Counted from the stretch's first letter, positions 46,581-58,927 are shown. The stretch: DNA of 64,000 bases from Zea mays (GCF_902167145.1 NC_050104.1:13228001-13292000), one strand, 5' to 3'. Notes: a model not told the origin generated them from the sequence alone. Made by a program: numbers and translations.

Positions 46581-49168
46581 TGAAAGGGAATTAGGCTTAC
46601 ACCTAGTTCCTATATAATTTTGGTGGTTGAATTGCCCAACACAAATAATTGGACTAACTAGTTTGTTCTAGTGTATAAGTTATACAGGTGCAAAAGGTTC
46701 ACATCAAGCCAATTAAAAAGACCAAAGTTGGGTTCAAATAGAGAGCTAAAGGCAACCGAAGGCACCTCTGGTCTGGGGGCACCGGACTGTCCGGTGTACA
46801 CCGGACAGTGTCCGGTGCACCAGAGGACTCCAACTCGAACTCGTCACCTTCGGGAATTTCCAGAGGCAACTCCGCTATAATTCACCGGACTGTCCGGTGT
46901 ACACCGGACATGTCCGGTGCTCCAAGGAAGGGCGGCCTCCGGAACTCGCCAGCCTCGGGTTTTTACTTCAGCTGCTCCGCTAAAAATCACCGGACTGTCC
47001 GGTGTACACCGGACTGTCCGGTGCATCCTCGGAGCAACGGCTACTTCGCGCCAACGGCTACCTGCGACGGCATTTAATGCGCGCGCAGCGCGCGCAGAAG
47101 TCAGAGACGCCCATGCCGGCGCACCGGACAGTGAACAGTGCATGTCCGGTGCGCCACCGGACATCAAGGCGGGCCCAGAAGTCAGAACTCCAACGGTCAA
47201 TTTCCAACGGCACTGGTGACGTGGCTGGGGCACCGGACTGTCCGGTGTGCACCGGACTGTCCGGTGCGCCATCGAACAGACGGCCTCCACCAACGGTCAT
47301 GTTTGGTGGTTGGGGCTATAAATACTGTTAGAAATATGCCCTAGAGATAATCATAGAGATGAGCATATTTCTTTGTATCCATGATATATATATTGCTTAA
47401 TTGAATATCCATGGAAGGCACCTTGTATTGATTAGCAATTATGTGAATTGTTTGTGAGATTCTTTACTTATATGGTTATTCTAAATGATGTCCCTAGTCA
47501 GAGTCGATGACTAGCACATGTATTAGTTGATGACTACATTTCACAAGTCATGAACATGAAGATGTTAAACTAATAATGTGGGCGCATGTATGACATGAGG
47601 CTGGACCGACCCAACGTGAGATATTGTAATATAGTTCTCTTCTTGCAACATGAATACTGTATCCTTAGACCTGAGATTGTCGCATGTTCTCAAGATGTGA
47701 ATTGACTTACTTAGGGACTATCAAACGCTATCTCGTAACTGGGTAGTTATAAAGGTAGTTTTGGGTTTGTCAGGAAGCATGCTGTGAGGCATGGTCAGTC
47801 AAGATGGAATTTGTCCCTCTCTTTGTGAGAGAGATATCTCTGGGCCCCTCGAGTGATTGGATCAAGAAATGCATGGCCGTGCTAGGGTTAAGAGTTAACC
47901 ATTGAAAGGATTCCAATTCACAGTATCGAGAAAGAGAGGTCAGCTTAGAGCCAGACCAAATATCGTGAGACAAAGGGAACAGCATGTACGTAATGTCGCA
48001 ATGGTTCGTCTGATATGATCTTTACGTACACATAGGAGTTGACATGTCTTGCTAGAGGCCGCTGTCAATTATTGGGCCAAGTAAGAGTACTCGGGCTATG
48101 TCTATTTGTACGTGAACCTATAGGGTCACACACTTAAGGGGAAGGAAGCCTAATTCGGATTAGATCCGAAATTAGACTGGGCTTTAGGGTTAATGATGGG
48201 CCTCGGCGTCAGAAGCCCACCATAACGCCTATATAATGAGGGGCGGGGGCGCGGTTAAGGATAACCTAATTCGCCACCAGCGAACTGACAGCCGCCGCCC
48301 ACCTCTCGCCCTCGCCAAGCCGCCGTCGCGAACCTAGCAGTTCGGTACGCGGCGCTTCCTCCCTGTACGTGTGGATACCTCAGAGGTGCTACATCTGGAG
48401 CACTTGGACGAACCGCGCGAGGACTTGAAGGACGCCGGCGACTGCACGGCACTGCTCGACGCGTTCGTCTACATCGAGACGGCTTCCGCTGCTCTGCGCG
48501 TCTAGTGGTAATTCCATGACCTATAACCGCAGTAGTTCTTGGTATTATGGGGATGAAAAATTTTGTTTTGCGCTAGCGTAGCCTCCCCGTAATCCAACAA
48601 ATACCCCAACCACCCCACCATTCATTGCATCCAAGTTTTCCAGCTTCCAACCACTATACAAGAGCTAGCATTCATTGCAAAGCACACCAAAAGAGATCAA
48701 ATCCTCTCCCAACTCCACACAAAGCACTAGTGATTAGAGAGAGTGATTTGTAGTGTTCATTTGAGCTCTTGCGCTTGGATCACTTCTTTTCTTTCGCATT
48801 CTTTCTTGTGATCAAACACTCACTTGTAATTGAGGCAAGAGGCACCAATCGTGTGGTGGCCCTTGCGGGAAGTTTGATTCCCAAGTGATTTGAGAAGAGA
48901 AGCTCACTCGGTCCGAGGGATCGTTTGAGAGAGGGAAGGGTTGAAAGAGACCCGGCCTTTGTGGCCTCCTCAACGGGGAGTAGGTTTGAGAGAACCGAAC
49001 CTCGGTAAAACAAATCCGTGTGTCTCACTTCATTATTCACTTGCGATTTGCTTTCTGCCCTCTCTCGTGGACTTGATTATATTTCTAACGCTAACCCGGC
49101 TTGTAGTTGTGTTTATATTTGTAAATTTCAGTTTCGCCCTATTCACCCCCCCCTCTAGGCGACTATCA
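46581..49168 (+). repeat. 5' LTR of the Opie-like element (interrupted)
   Basis: The LTR is 1309 bp without the nested solo LTR and its duplicated 5 bp. The TATA box TATAAATA is at 47317-47324, directly at the insertion point. Several inverted GGACTGTCC repeats lie between 46790 and 47270. Confidence 0.9.
47326..48599 (+). mobile_element. Angela/BARE-like solo LTR
   Basis: It starts TGTTAGAAATATGCCCTAGA, the hallmark of Angela/BARE LTRs, and ends ATCCAACA. The duplication AATAC flanks it (47321-47325 and 48600-48604). At 1274 bp with no internal sequence it is a solo LTR. It has its own TATA-like CTATATAATG near 48229-48238. The matching right LTR of the host element lacks it. Confidence 0.9.
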
Positions 49169-49170
49169 AT

Positions 49171-49182
49171 TGGTATCAGAGG
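49171..49182 (+). promoter_or_regulatory. tRNA-Met(i) primer binding site of the Opie-like element
   Basis: TGGTATCAGAGG, two bases after the 5' LTR end. One or two bases differ from the commonest form. Confidence 0.88.
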
Positions 49183-49216
49183 ACGGTGCTTCATTAGAGC
49201 CTAGCCGCTCGAAGTG

Positions 49217-51916
49217 ATGTCGGGAGATCACGCCAAGAAGGAGATGGAGACCGGCGAAAAGCCCACTACAAGCCACAGGAGCACTTCATCGGAAGAGTCC
49301 CGCACCAAGAGGAAGGAGAAGAAGAAGGACTCCTCCAAACGGAAGGAGAAAAGATCTTCCTCTTCTCACCACAAAGAGAAGAAGGAAAAATCTTCTTCTC
49401 ACAAGTCGCATCGGAAAGGCGACAAGCACAAGAGGATGAGGAAAGTGGTCTACTACGAGACCGACACTTCATCAACATCAACCTCCGACTCCGATGCGCC
49501 CTCCGTAACTTCTAAATGCCAAGAGCGTAAGAAGTTTAGTAAGATCCCCTTACACTATCCTCGTACATCTAGACATACTCCATTACTTTCCGTTCCATTA
49601 GGCAAACCGCCAACCTTTGACGGTGAAGATTATGCTAGGTGGAGTGATTTAATGAAATTTCATCTAACCTCACTCCACAAAAGTATATGGAATGTTGTTG
49701 AGTTTGGAGCACAGGTACCATCGGTAGGGGATGAGGATTATGATGAGGATGAGGTTGCCCAAATCGAGCACTTCAACTCCCAAGCCACAACCATACTCTT
49801 GGCCTCTCTAAATAGAGAGGAATACAACAAGGTGCAAGGATTGAAGAATGCAAAGGAAATTTGGGACCTCCTCAAGACCGCGCACGAGGGTGATGAACTA
49901 ACAAAGATCACCAAGCGGGAAACGATCGAGGGAGAGCTCGATCGCTTTCGACTTCGCCAAGGGGAAGAGCCACAAGACATGTACAACCGGCTCAAGACTT
50001 TGGTGAACCAAGTGCGCAACCTCGGGAGCAAGAAGTGGGATGACCACGAGGTGGTTAAGGTTATTCTTAGATCACTCATCTTCCTTAACCCCACTCAAGT
50101 TCAATTAATTCGTGGTAATCCTAGATATACTCAAATGACCCCCGAGGAAGTTATCGGGAATTTTGTGAGCTTTGAATGCATGATCAAAGGCTCCAAGAAG
50201 ATCAACGAGCTTGATGAAACCTCCACGTCCGAAGCACAACCAGTGGCATTTAAGGCGACGGAGGAAAAGAAGGAGGAGTCTACACCAAGTAGACAACCAA
50301 TTGACGCCTCCAAGCTCGACAATGAGGAGATGGCTTTAATCATCAAAAGCTTTTGCCAAATCCTCAAGCAACGGAAGGGGAAGGACTACAAATCCCGTTC
50401 CAAGAAGTTTTGCTACAAGTGTGGTAAGCCCGGTCACTTTATCGCTAAATGTCCATTATCAAGTGACAGTGACAGGGATAACGACAAGAAGGGAAAGAGG
50501 AGAGAAAAGAAGAGGTACCACAAGAAGAAGGGCGGCGATGCCCATGTTTGCCAGGAGTGGGACTCGGACGAGAGCTCCACCGACTCCTCCTCCGACGAGG
50601 ACGCCGCCAACATCGACGTCACCAAGGGACTCCTCTTCCCCAACGTCGGCCACAAGTGCCTCATGGCAAAGGACGGCAAAAGGAAGAAGGTAAAATCAAG
50701 ATCCTCCACTAAATATGAAACCTCTAGTGATGAGGATGATGCTAGCAATGAGGAGGATAACTTGCGCATTCTTTTTGCCAACCTTAACATGGAACAAAAA
50801 GAAAAGTTAAATGAATTGATTAGTGCTATTCATGAAAAAGATGACCTTTTGGATTCCCAAGAGGATTTTCTAATTAAAGAAAACAAGAAACATGTTAAGG
50901 TTAAAAATGCTTATGCTCTAGAAGTAGAAAAATGTCAAAAACTATCTAGTGAGCTAAGCACTTGCCATGACACCATTGTCAACCTTAGAAATGAAAATGC
51001 TAGTTTAATTGCTAAGGTTGAGTCTCATGTTTGTGATGCTTCAATTCCAAATCTTAGAAATAATAATGATGACTTGCTTGCTAAGATTAAGGAATTGAAT
51101 GATTCTCTTGCTAGCCTTAGAGTAGAAAATGAAAATTTGATTGCTAAGGCTAAAGATTTTGATGTTTGCAATTCTATTGTTTCCGACCTTAGAACTGAGA
51201 ATGATATGTTACATGCTAAGGTTGTTGAATTAAAATCTTGCAAACCCTCTACATCTAATGTTGAGCATATTTCTATTTGTACTAGATGTAGAGATGTTGA
51301 TATCAATGCTATTCATGATCACATGTCTTTAATCAAACAACAAAATGATCATATAGCATTATTAGATGCAAAAATTGCCGAGCATAACTTGGAAAATGAA
51401 AAGTTTAAATTTGCTAGAAGTATGCTCTATAATGGGAGACGCCCTGGCATCAAGGATGGCATTGGCTTCCAAAGGGGAGACAATGTCAAACTTAATGCCC
51501 CTCCAAAGAACTTATCCAACTTTGTTAAGGGCAAGGCTCCCATGCCTCAGGATAACGAGGGTTACATTTTATACCCTGCCGGCTATCCTGAGAACAAAAT
51601 TAGGAGAACTCATTCTAGGAAGTCTCACTCTGGCCCTAACCATGCTTTTATGTATAAGGGTGAGACATCTAGCTCTAGGCAACCAACCCATGCCAAGTTG
51701 CCTAGAAAGAAAACTCCTAATGCATCAAATGATCATGCTATTTCATTTAAAACTTTTGATGCTTCTTATGTGCTTACTAGCAAATCCGGCAAGGTAGTTG
51801 CCAAATTTGTTGGGGGCAAACACAAGGGGTCAAAGACTTGTGTTTGGGTACCCAAAGTTCTTGTGTCTAATGCCAAAGGACCCAAAACCGTTTGGGTACC
51901 TAAAGTCAAGAACTAA
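49217..51916 (+). CDS. Sirevirus gag polyprotein
   Basis: An uninterrupted frame of 899 residues starts at the ATG just after the primer site. Gag forms the particle that packages element RNA in the cytoplasm. The start is a Ser/Lys/Glu-rich charged segment, followed by the copia-type gag core (PPTFDGEDYARWSDLMKFHL; AKEIWDLLKTAHEG; EEPQDMYNRLKTLVNQV). A CCHC zinc knuckle CYKCGKPGHFIAKC lies near residue 400. After an acidic region comes a long coiled coil of about 200 residues with repeated LRxEN-type heptads, then a basic tail with VWVPKV repeats. The length and the coiled coil are typical of Sirevirus gag. It looks intact. Pol lies in another frame after the stop. Confidence 0.92.
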   Translation: MSGDHAKKEMETGEKPTTSHRSTSSEESRTKRKEKKKDSSKRKEKRSSSSHHKEKKEKSSSHKSHRKGDKHKRMRKVVYYETDTSSTSTSDSDAPSVTSKCQERKKFSKIPLHYPRTSRHTPLLSVPLGKPPTFDGEDYARWSDLMKFHLTSLHKSIWNVVEFGAQVPSVGDEDYDEDEVAQIEHFNSQATTILLASLNREEYNKVQGLKNAKEIWDLLKTAHEGDELTKITKRETIEGELDRFRLRQGEEPQDMYNRLKTLVNQVRNLGSKKWDDHEVVKVILRSLIFLNPTQVQLIRGNPRYTQMTPEEVIGNFVSFECMIKGSKKINELDETSTSEAQPVAFKATEEKKEESTPSRQPIDASKLDNEEMALIIKSFCQILKQRKGKDYKSRSKKFCYKCGKPGHFIAKCPLSSDSDRDNDKKGKRREKKRYHKKKGGDAHVCQEWDSDESSTDSSSDEDAANIDVTKGLLFPNVGHKCLMAKDGKRKKVKSRSSTKYETSSDEDDASNEEDNLRILFANLNMEQKEKLNELISAIHEKDDLLDSQEDFLIKENKKHVKVKNAYALEVEKCQKLSSELSTCHDTIVNLRNENASLIAKVESHVCDASIPNLRNNNDDLLAKIKELNDSLASLRVENENLIAKAKDFDVCNSIVSDLRTENDMLHAKVVELKSCKPSTSNVEHISICTRCRDVDINAIHDHMSLIKQQNDHIALLDAKIAEHNLENEKFKFARSMLYNGRRPGIKDGIGFQRGDNVKLNAPPKNLSNFVKGKAPMPQDNEGYILYPAGYPENKIRRTHSRKSHSGPNHAFMYKGETSSSRQPTHAKLPRKKTPNASNDHAISFKTFDASYVLTSKSGKVVAKFVGGKHKGSKTCVWVPKVLVSNAKGPKTVWVPKVKN

Positions 51917-51929
51917 AATTGTTTTGTAG

Positions 51930-54900
51930 GTTTATGCATCCGGGGGCTCAAGTTGGATACTCGACAGCGGGTGCACAAACCACATGACAGGGGAGAAAAA
52001 GATGTTCTCCTCATATGAGAAAAACCAAGATCCCCAACGAGCTATCACATTCGGGGATGGAAATCAAGGTTTGGTCAAAGGTTTGGGTAAAATTGCTATT
52101 TCACCTGACCATTCCATTTCCAATGTTTTTCTTGTTGATTCATTAGATTACAATTTGCTTTCCGTTTCTCAATTATGTCAAATGGGCTACAATTGTCTAT
52201 TCACTGATGTAGGTGTCACTGTCTTTAGAAGAAGTGATGATTCAATAGCATTTAAGGGAGTGTTAGAGGGTCAACTATACTTGGTAGATTTTGATAGAGC
52301 TGAACTCGACACTTGCTTAATTGCTAAGACTAACATGGGTTGGCTCTGGCACTGCCGACTAGCCCATGTTGGGATGAAGAATCTTCATAAGCTTCTAAAG
52401 GGAGAACACATTTTAGGATTAACAAATGTTCATTTTGAGAAAGACAGGATTTGTAGCGCATGTCAAGCCGGGAAGCAAGTTGGAACTCAACATCCACACA
52501 AGAACATCATGACGACCGACAGGCCGCTTGAACTACTCCACATGGATCTATTCGGCCCGATTGCTTACATAAGCATCGACGGGAGTAAGTATTGTCTTGT
52601 AATAGTGGATGATTATTCTCGCTTCACTTGGGTGTTCTTTTTGCAGGAAAAATCTCAAACCCAAGAGACCTTGAAGGGATTCTTGAGATGGGCTCAAAAT
52701 GAGTTCGCCTTAAGGATCAAGAAAATTAGAAGCGACAACGGGACGGAGTTCAAGAACTCTCAAGTTGAAGGCTTCCTTGAGGAGGAGGGCATCAAGCATG
52801 AGTTCTCTTCTCCCTACACTCCACAACAAAATGGTGTAGTGGAGAGGAAGAATCGAACTCTATTGGACATGGCAAGAACCATGCTTAATGAGTACAAGAC
52901 ACCGGATCGGTTTTGGGCCGAAGCGGTCAACACCGCTTGCTACGCCATCAACCGGTTATACCTTCACCGAATCCTCAAGAAGACATCCTATGAACTCCTA
53001 ACCGGTAAAAAGCCCAACATTTCATATTTTAGAGTTTTTGGTAGCAAATGCTTTATTCTTGTTAAGAGAGGTAGAAAATCTAAATTTGCTCCTAAAACTG
53101 TAGAAGGCTTTTTATTAGGATATGATTCAAACACAAGGGCATATAGAGTCTTTAACAAGTCCTCAGGACTAGTTGAAGTTTCTTGTGACGTTGTGTTTGA
53201 TGAAACTAACGGCTCTCAAGTAGAGCAAGTTGATCTTGATGAGATAGGTGAAGAACAGGCTCCATGCATAGCGCTAAGGAACATGTCCATTGGGGATGTG
53301 TGTCCTAAAGAATCCGAAGAGTCTCCACATGCACAAGATCAAACATCCTCCTCCACGCTAGCATCTCCACCGACTCAAAATGAGGATGAAGCTCAAGTTG
53401 ATGAAGTAGAAGATCAAGCAAATGAGCCACCTCAAGATGACGACAATGATCAAGGGGGAGATGCAAATGATCAAGACAAGGAGGATGAAGAGCAAAGGCC
53501 GCCACACCCAAGAGTCCACCAAGCAATCCAACGAGATCACCCCGTCGACACCATCCTCGGCGACATTCATAAGGGGGTAACCACTCGATCTCGGGTTGCA
53601 CATTTTTGTGAACATTACTCTTTTGTTTCCTCTATTGAGCCACACAGGGTAGAGGAAGCACTCCAAGATGCGGATTGGGTGATGGCAATGCAAGAGGAGC
53701 TCAATAACTTCACTAGGAATGAGGTATGACATTTAGTTCCACGTCCTAATCAAAATGTTGTAGGAACAAAATGGGTCTTCCGCAACAAGCAAGATGAGCA
53801 TGGTGTGGTGACTAGGAACAAAGCTCGACTCGTGGCCAAGGGGTATTCACAAGTCGAAGGTTTGGATTTTGGTGAAACCTATGCACCCGTAGCTAGGCTT
53901 GAGTCAATTCGTATATTATTAGCCTATGCTACTTACCATGGCATTAAGCTTTATCAAATGGACGTGAAAAGTGCCTTCCTCAATGGACCAATCAAGGAAG
54001 AGGTCTATGTTGAGCAACCTCCCGGCTTTGAAGACAGTAAGTACCCTAACCATGTCTATAAGCTCTCTAAGGCGCTTTATGGGCTCAAGCAAGCCCCAAG
54101 AGCATGGTATGAATGCCTTAGAGACTTCCTTATTGCTAATGGTTTCAAAGTCGGAAAAGCCGATCCTACACTCTTTACTAAAACTCTTGAAAATGACTTG
54201 TTTGTTTGCCAAATTTATGTTGATGATATTATATTTGGGTCTACTAACAAGTCTACATGTGAAGAGTTTAGTAGGATCATGACAAAGAAATTCGAGATGT
54301 CGATGATGGGGGAGTTGAAATATTTCTTAGGATTTCAAGTCAAGCAACTCCAAGAGGGCACTTTCATTAGCCAAACGAAGTATACTCAAGACATTCTAAG
54401 CAAGTTTGGAATGAAGGATGCCAAGCCCATCAAGACTCCCATGGGAACCAATGGGCATCTCGACCTCGACACGGGAGGTAAGACCGTGGATCAAAAGGTA
54501 TACCGGTCGATGATTGGTTCATTGCTTTATTTATGTGCATCTCGACCGGACATTATGCTTTCCGTTTGCATGTGTGCAAGATTCCAAGCCGACCCTAAGG
54601 AATCACACCTTACGGCCGTAAAACGAATCTTGAGATATTTGGCTTATACACCTAAGTTTGGGCTTTGGTACCCTCGGGGATCCACATTTGATTTGATTGG
54701 TTATTCGGATGCTGATTGGGCAGGGTGTAAGATTAATAGAAAGAGCACATCGGGGACTTGCCAGTTCTTGGGAAGATCCTTGGTGTCTTGGGCTTCAAAG
54801 AAGCAAAATTCGGTCGCTCTTTCAACCGCCGAAGCCGAGTATATTGCCGCAGGTCATTGTTGCGCGCAATTGCTTTGGATGAGGCAAACTCTGCGGGACT

Positions 54901-55172
54901 ACGGTTACAAATTAACCAAAGTCCCTTTGCTATGTGATAATGAGAGCGCAATTAAAATGGTCGACAATCCTGTCGAGCATAGCCGCACTAAACACATAGC
55001 CATTCGGTATCATTTTCTTAGGGATCACCAACAAAAGGGGGATATCGAGATTTCATACATTAACACTAAAGATCAATTAGCCGATATCTTTACCAAGCCT
55101 CTTGACGAACAAACTTTTACCAAACTTAGGCATGAGCTCAATATTCTTGATTCTAGAAATTTCTTTTGCTAG
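51930..55172 (+). pseudogene. Sirevirus pol (protease, integrase, RT, RNase H), one stop
   Basis: The frame opens after a TAG at 51927-51929 and holds the copia order of enzymes. Protease has DSGCTNH near 51960; the pre-integrase zinc site has H...H and CSACQAGK; the integrase core has DDYSRFTWVFF, RSDNGTEF and QQNGVVERKN. RT has the [11 protein letters not shown] start and YVDDIIFGS near 54216; RNase H has [16 protein letters not shown] and CDNESAI. One TGA at 53727-53729, between integrase and RT where Trp is expected, splits the frame; otherwise all motifs are present. The gag-pol junction needs a frame change, so expression relies on recoding or splicing that I cannot decide. Confidence 0.9.
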
Positions 55173-55973
55173 TTTACACACATAGCACACAAGTATACCT
55201 TTGATCATATCTCTTTTGTATATGCTATGACTAATGTGTTTTTAAGAGTATTTCAAACCAAGTCATAGGTATATTGAAAGGGAATTGGAGTCTTCGGCGA
55301 AGACAAAGGCTTCCACTCCACTCCACTACTCATCCTTCGCCGTCACTCCGAGAATCTCTCCAACTTTGGTATACTCTTCATTCATTTATTTTATGACCAA
55401 AGGAGGAGAAAATACTTCGAAGGGCTCTAATGATTCCGTTTTTGGCGATTCGTGCCAAAGGGGGAGAAAGGTTGAGCCCAAAGCAAAAGGACCGCACCAC
55501 CACCAATTTCAAAAACTTAGTATTTTCCAAGAGCATTTTTTCAATTGGTATCTTATTGAGTTCAAAAGGGGGAGAAAATAGTTTTTCAACTTTAATCATC
55601 AAAACCCTCTTGAACACTAAGAGGATGATTTCATTTAGGGGGAGTTTTGTTTAGTCAAAGGAAAGGCATTTGAAACAGGGGGAGAAAATTTCAAAACTTG
55701 AAAATGCCTTGCAAACTCTTATTCATTTACCTTTGACTATTTGCAAAAGAACTTTGAAAAGATTTACAAAAGATTTTTGCAAAAACAAAACATGTGGTGC
55801 AAACGTGGTCCAAAATGTTAAAAATGAAGAAACAATCCATGCATATCTTGTAAGTATTGAAATTGGCTCAATTCCAAGCAACCTTTACACTTACATCATA
55901 CAAACTAGTTCAATTATGCACTTCTATATTTGCTTTGGTTTGTGTTGGCATCAATCACCAAAAAGGGGGAGAT
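55173..55973 (+). promoter_or_regulatory. Sirevirus 3' region with repeated polypurine tracts
   Basis: At least five AAAGGGGGAGA-like tracts occur (near 55391, 55457, 55567, 55676 and 55960), the last (AAAAAGGGGGAGAT) abutting the 3' LTR. Multiple tracts are a published hallmark of Sireviruses. No envelope-like frame is present. Confidence 0.82.
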
Positions 55974-57256
55974 TGAAAGGGAATTAGGCTTACACCTAGT
56001 TCCTATATAATTTTGGTGGTTGAATTGCCCAACACAAATAATTGGACTAACTAGTTTGTTCTAGTGTATAAGTTATACAGGTGCAAAAGGTTCACATCAA
56101 GCCAATTAAAAAGACCAAAGTTGGGTTCAAATAGAGAGCTAAAGGCAACCGAAGGCACCTCTGGTCTGGGGGCACCGGTCCGGTGCACCAGAGGACTCCA
56201 ACTCGAACTCGTCACCTTCGGGAATTTCTAGAGGCAACTCCGCTATAATTCACCGGACTGTCCGGTGTACACCGGACATGTCCGGTGCTCCAAGGAAGGG
56301 CGGCCTCCGGAACTCGCCAGCCTCGGGTTTTTACTTCAGCTGCTCCGCTAAAAATCACCGGACTGTCCGGTGTACACCGGACTGTCCGGTGCATCCTCGG
56401 AGCAACGGCTACTTCGCGCCAACGGCTACCTGCGACGGCATTTAATGCGCGCGCAGCGCGCGCAGAAGTTAGAGACGCCCATGCCGGCGCACCGGACAGT
56501 GAACAGTGCATGTCCGGTGCGCCACCGGACATCAAGGCGGGCCCAGAAGTCAGAACTCCAACGGTCAATTTCCAACGGCACTGGTGACGTGGCTGGGGCA
56601 CCGGACTGTCCGGTGTGCACCGGACTGTCCGGTGCGCCATCGAACAGACGGCCTCCACCAACGGTCATGTTTGGTGGTTGGGGCTATAAATACCCCAACC
56701 ACCCCACCATTCATTGCATCCAAGTTTTCCAGCTTCCAACCACTATACAAGAGCTAGCATTCATTGCAAAGCACACCAAAAGAGATCAAATCCTCTCCCA
56801 ACTCCACACAAAGCACTAGTGATTAGAGAGAGTGATTTGTAGTGTTCATTTGAGCTCTTGCGCTTGGATCGCTTCTTTTCTTTCACATTCTTTCTTGTGA
56901 TCAAACACTCACTTGTAATTGAGGCAAGAGGCACCAATCGTGTGGTGGCCCTTGCGGGAAGTTTGATTCCCAAGTGATTTGAGAAGAGAAGCTCACTCGG
57001 TCCGAGGGATCGTTTGAGAGAGGGAAGGGTTGAAAGAGACCCGGCCTTTGTGGCCTCCTCAACGGGGAGTAGGTTTGAGAGAACCGAACCTCGGTAAAAC
57101 AAATCCGTGTGTCTCACTTCATTATTCGCTTGCGATTTGCTTTCCGCCCTCTCTCGTGGACTTGATTATATTTCTAACGCTAACCCGGCTTGTAGTTGTG
57201 TTTATATTTGTAAATTTCAGTTTCGTCCTATTCACCCCCCCTCTAGGCGACTATCA
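55974..57256 (+). repeat. 3' LTR of the Opie-like element
   Basis: 1283 bp, uninterrupted. TATAAATA lies at 56685-56692. A 26 bp deletion near 56176 removed part of one palindrome present in the 5' LTR. Confidence 0.92.
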
Positions 57257-57261
57257 GCAGG

Positions 57262-58927
57262 CCAGGCGGTAATCCGCGAGCCACAGTTCCGGTCTCGTCT
57301 CCCCCGAGTACTTTGTGATAGTAGTCGGGGGTCGGAACCGAGTCGGGAATGGTGCCCGTCAGACGGCCCGGCTGAAGGCCTGCGGACCGGGCGGTTCGGG
57401 CGAGGGACTCCGATCCTCCCCGCTGTCGTAGCGTCCCCCACGCCTCGGGTGATAGCCTTGGCGCACCCTCTCGTCGAGGTGGGCTCGACGGTCGCGATGA
57501 TGGTGCTCGTTGCCGAGGCAGCCCGGGGCCGCAGGCGCGGTGTTGCGCGTGCGCCCGGTGTAGACCGAAGTTTCCCGCATGAATCGGGAAGTCGCGGCAT
57601 GGGGTTCCGAGGGGTATCCCTGCCTTCGGGAGGCAGAGCTCTCGGCCCGTCGGACCGGGGCGCCTTCCAGGAGATTCTTGAGCTCCCCCTGGATTCGCCG
57701 ACCCTCGGTGGTGGATGGCTCCGGCATCGCGCGGAGGAGCATCGCTGCTGCAGCCAGGTTCTGGCCGACCCCACTAGACGCGGGTGGTGGCCTGACTCTG
57801 ACGTCGTCGGCGACGCGGTGCTGGAGACCCTGGGGCAGATGAGGTATTTCTCCGGCCGGGGGTTGGTTCGCCCATGCCTGCCCGATGTCCCGGCGGATCG
57901 GCTCAAGCGCTCCTGCTCCCTCGTCGAGCCTGGCCTGCACCCCGCGGATTTGCTCGAGCTGTGGGCCGTGACCCCCCGCCGGAACGGGGACCACAGCTAG
58001 CTCCCGTGGGATGTCAACGCGGGGCACCGGCCTAGGGGGATCACTGTCCTCCGGCATGCCGAGAAGATTGCCTTCGGAGGGACCCCCTAGATCGACGTGG
58101 AAACATTCACGGCTTGGGCCGCAGTCCTCGTCGTCGAGGCTGCGGCTACCGTCGGAACGGCCGGAGAGGCAGTAGTCACATGCGGTCATAAAGTCCCGCA
58201 TGGAGCTGGGGTTGCCAAGTCTAGAGAAATCCCAACAGATGCTGGGCTCGTCGTCTTCCTCGGACCCAGAGGGCCCGTAGGTCGAGACGTCCGTCAGCCG
58301 GTCCCAAGGAGACCGCATGCGAAACCCCAGAGGGTTTGGACTCGCCCCTACGAGAGCGTCCGCCAAAGCGAGATCGCTAGGCGGGTTGAGGCTGAATCCA
58401 AATGGCGTAGGATGGGAATCGGTCGGTACCTTTTGGTCGACGAGCGGCGATGAAGTCACGTCGGGGACTGACTGCGCCGTCGTCTCAGGTACGAGGGTGA
58501 CGTCCAGCAAGCTCTCCGCGAGCGCGCTGGCGTCGTCCGCTTGCTCGGGATTGGCGTGTCGCGGGGAGACGGTGCTCGTCTTCGTCTCAAACGCGAGGTC
58601 GATGTCTGGTGCGCCCCTCGTTGGGGTGCCAGCGCTGTCGACTCGCTCGACAGCCGACGAGGCGCTGCCTCCTGCTTGGCCTTGGTTGCCCCGCCTCCTC
58701 CTCCGTCGATGGGGGAGAGGACGGGGTGAGCTCGAATGTTGTTCTCCCACCACGCAGGGAAGACGTCGTCGATTCCGCCGCCGGCGGGCGGGCTGTCGGC
58801 CGCCATTGTCGTTGTCGCACGGCGGTGGAAGGAGTATCATGTCGTAGCTGCCGTCGAAGGACATGAACTCAAGACTCCCGAAACGGAGCACCGTCCCAGG
58901 CTGGAGAGGTTGCTGGAGACTGCCCAT
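57262..58927 (-). pseudogene. Huck-like gag, N-terminal part
   Basis: The minus-strand frame starts at an ATG (58927) about 40 bases after the primer site. It runs through a variable, Pro/Arg/Ser-rich region (RRRRNRRRLP; many DDE and SEED patches) into the segment just before the gag core. A TGA at 57359-57361 interrupts it. The Opie-like element ends the frame at 57262, and the rest of gag is at 46575 and below. Gag N-termini of this group vary, so the start is the first plausible ATG, not proven. Confidence 0.7.

Larger units (their letters stand above)
46581..57256 (+). mobile_element. Opie-like Sirevirus (Ty1/copia), nearly complete
   Basis: LTRs start TGAAAGGG and end CGACTATCA; the 5 bp duplication GCAGG flanks the element (46576-46580 and 57257-57261). 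A tRNA-Met primer site, long gag, pol in another frame and repeated polypurine tracts before the 3' LTR are all Sirevirus features. LTR palindromes CACCGGACTGTCCGGTG fit Opie/Ji. I count about seven substitutions and one 26 bp deletion between LTRs, so the insertion is young. Opie rather than Ji is a judgement from the LTR start. Confidence 0.88.

Noticed and set aside
46844..47344. Short frames rich in HRTVRCTPDSPV over the Sirevirus LTR (also 56212-56668 and 62083-62652)
   Set aside because: They come from the CACCGGACTGTCCGGTG palindromes read in several frames.
48255..48490. GC-rich block in the Angela-like solo LTR that resembles an exon
   Set aside because: It sits wholly within TG...CA ends and a target duplication and is the usual transcribed leader of such LTRs.
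51916..51984. A simple read-through of the gag stop into pol
   Set aside because: Pol is in a different frame and is preceded by its own in-frame TAG at 51927-51929, so plain read-through would not work.
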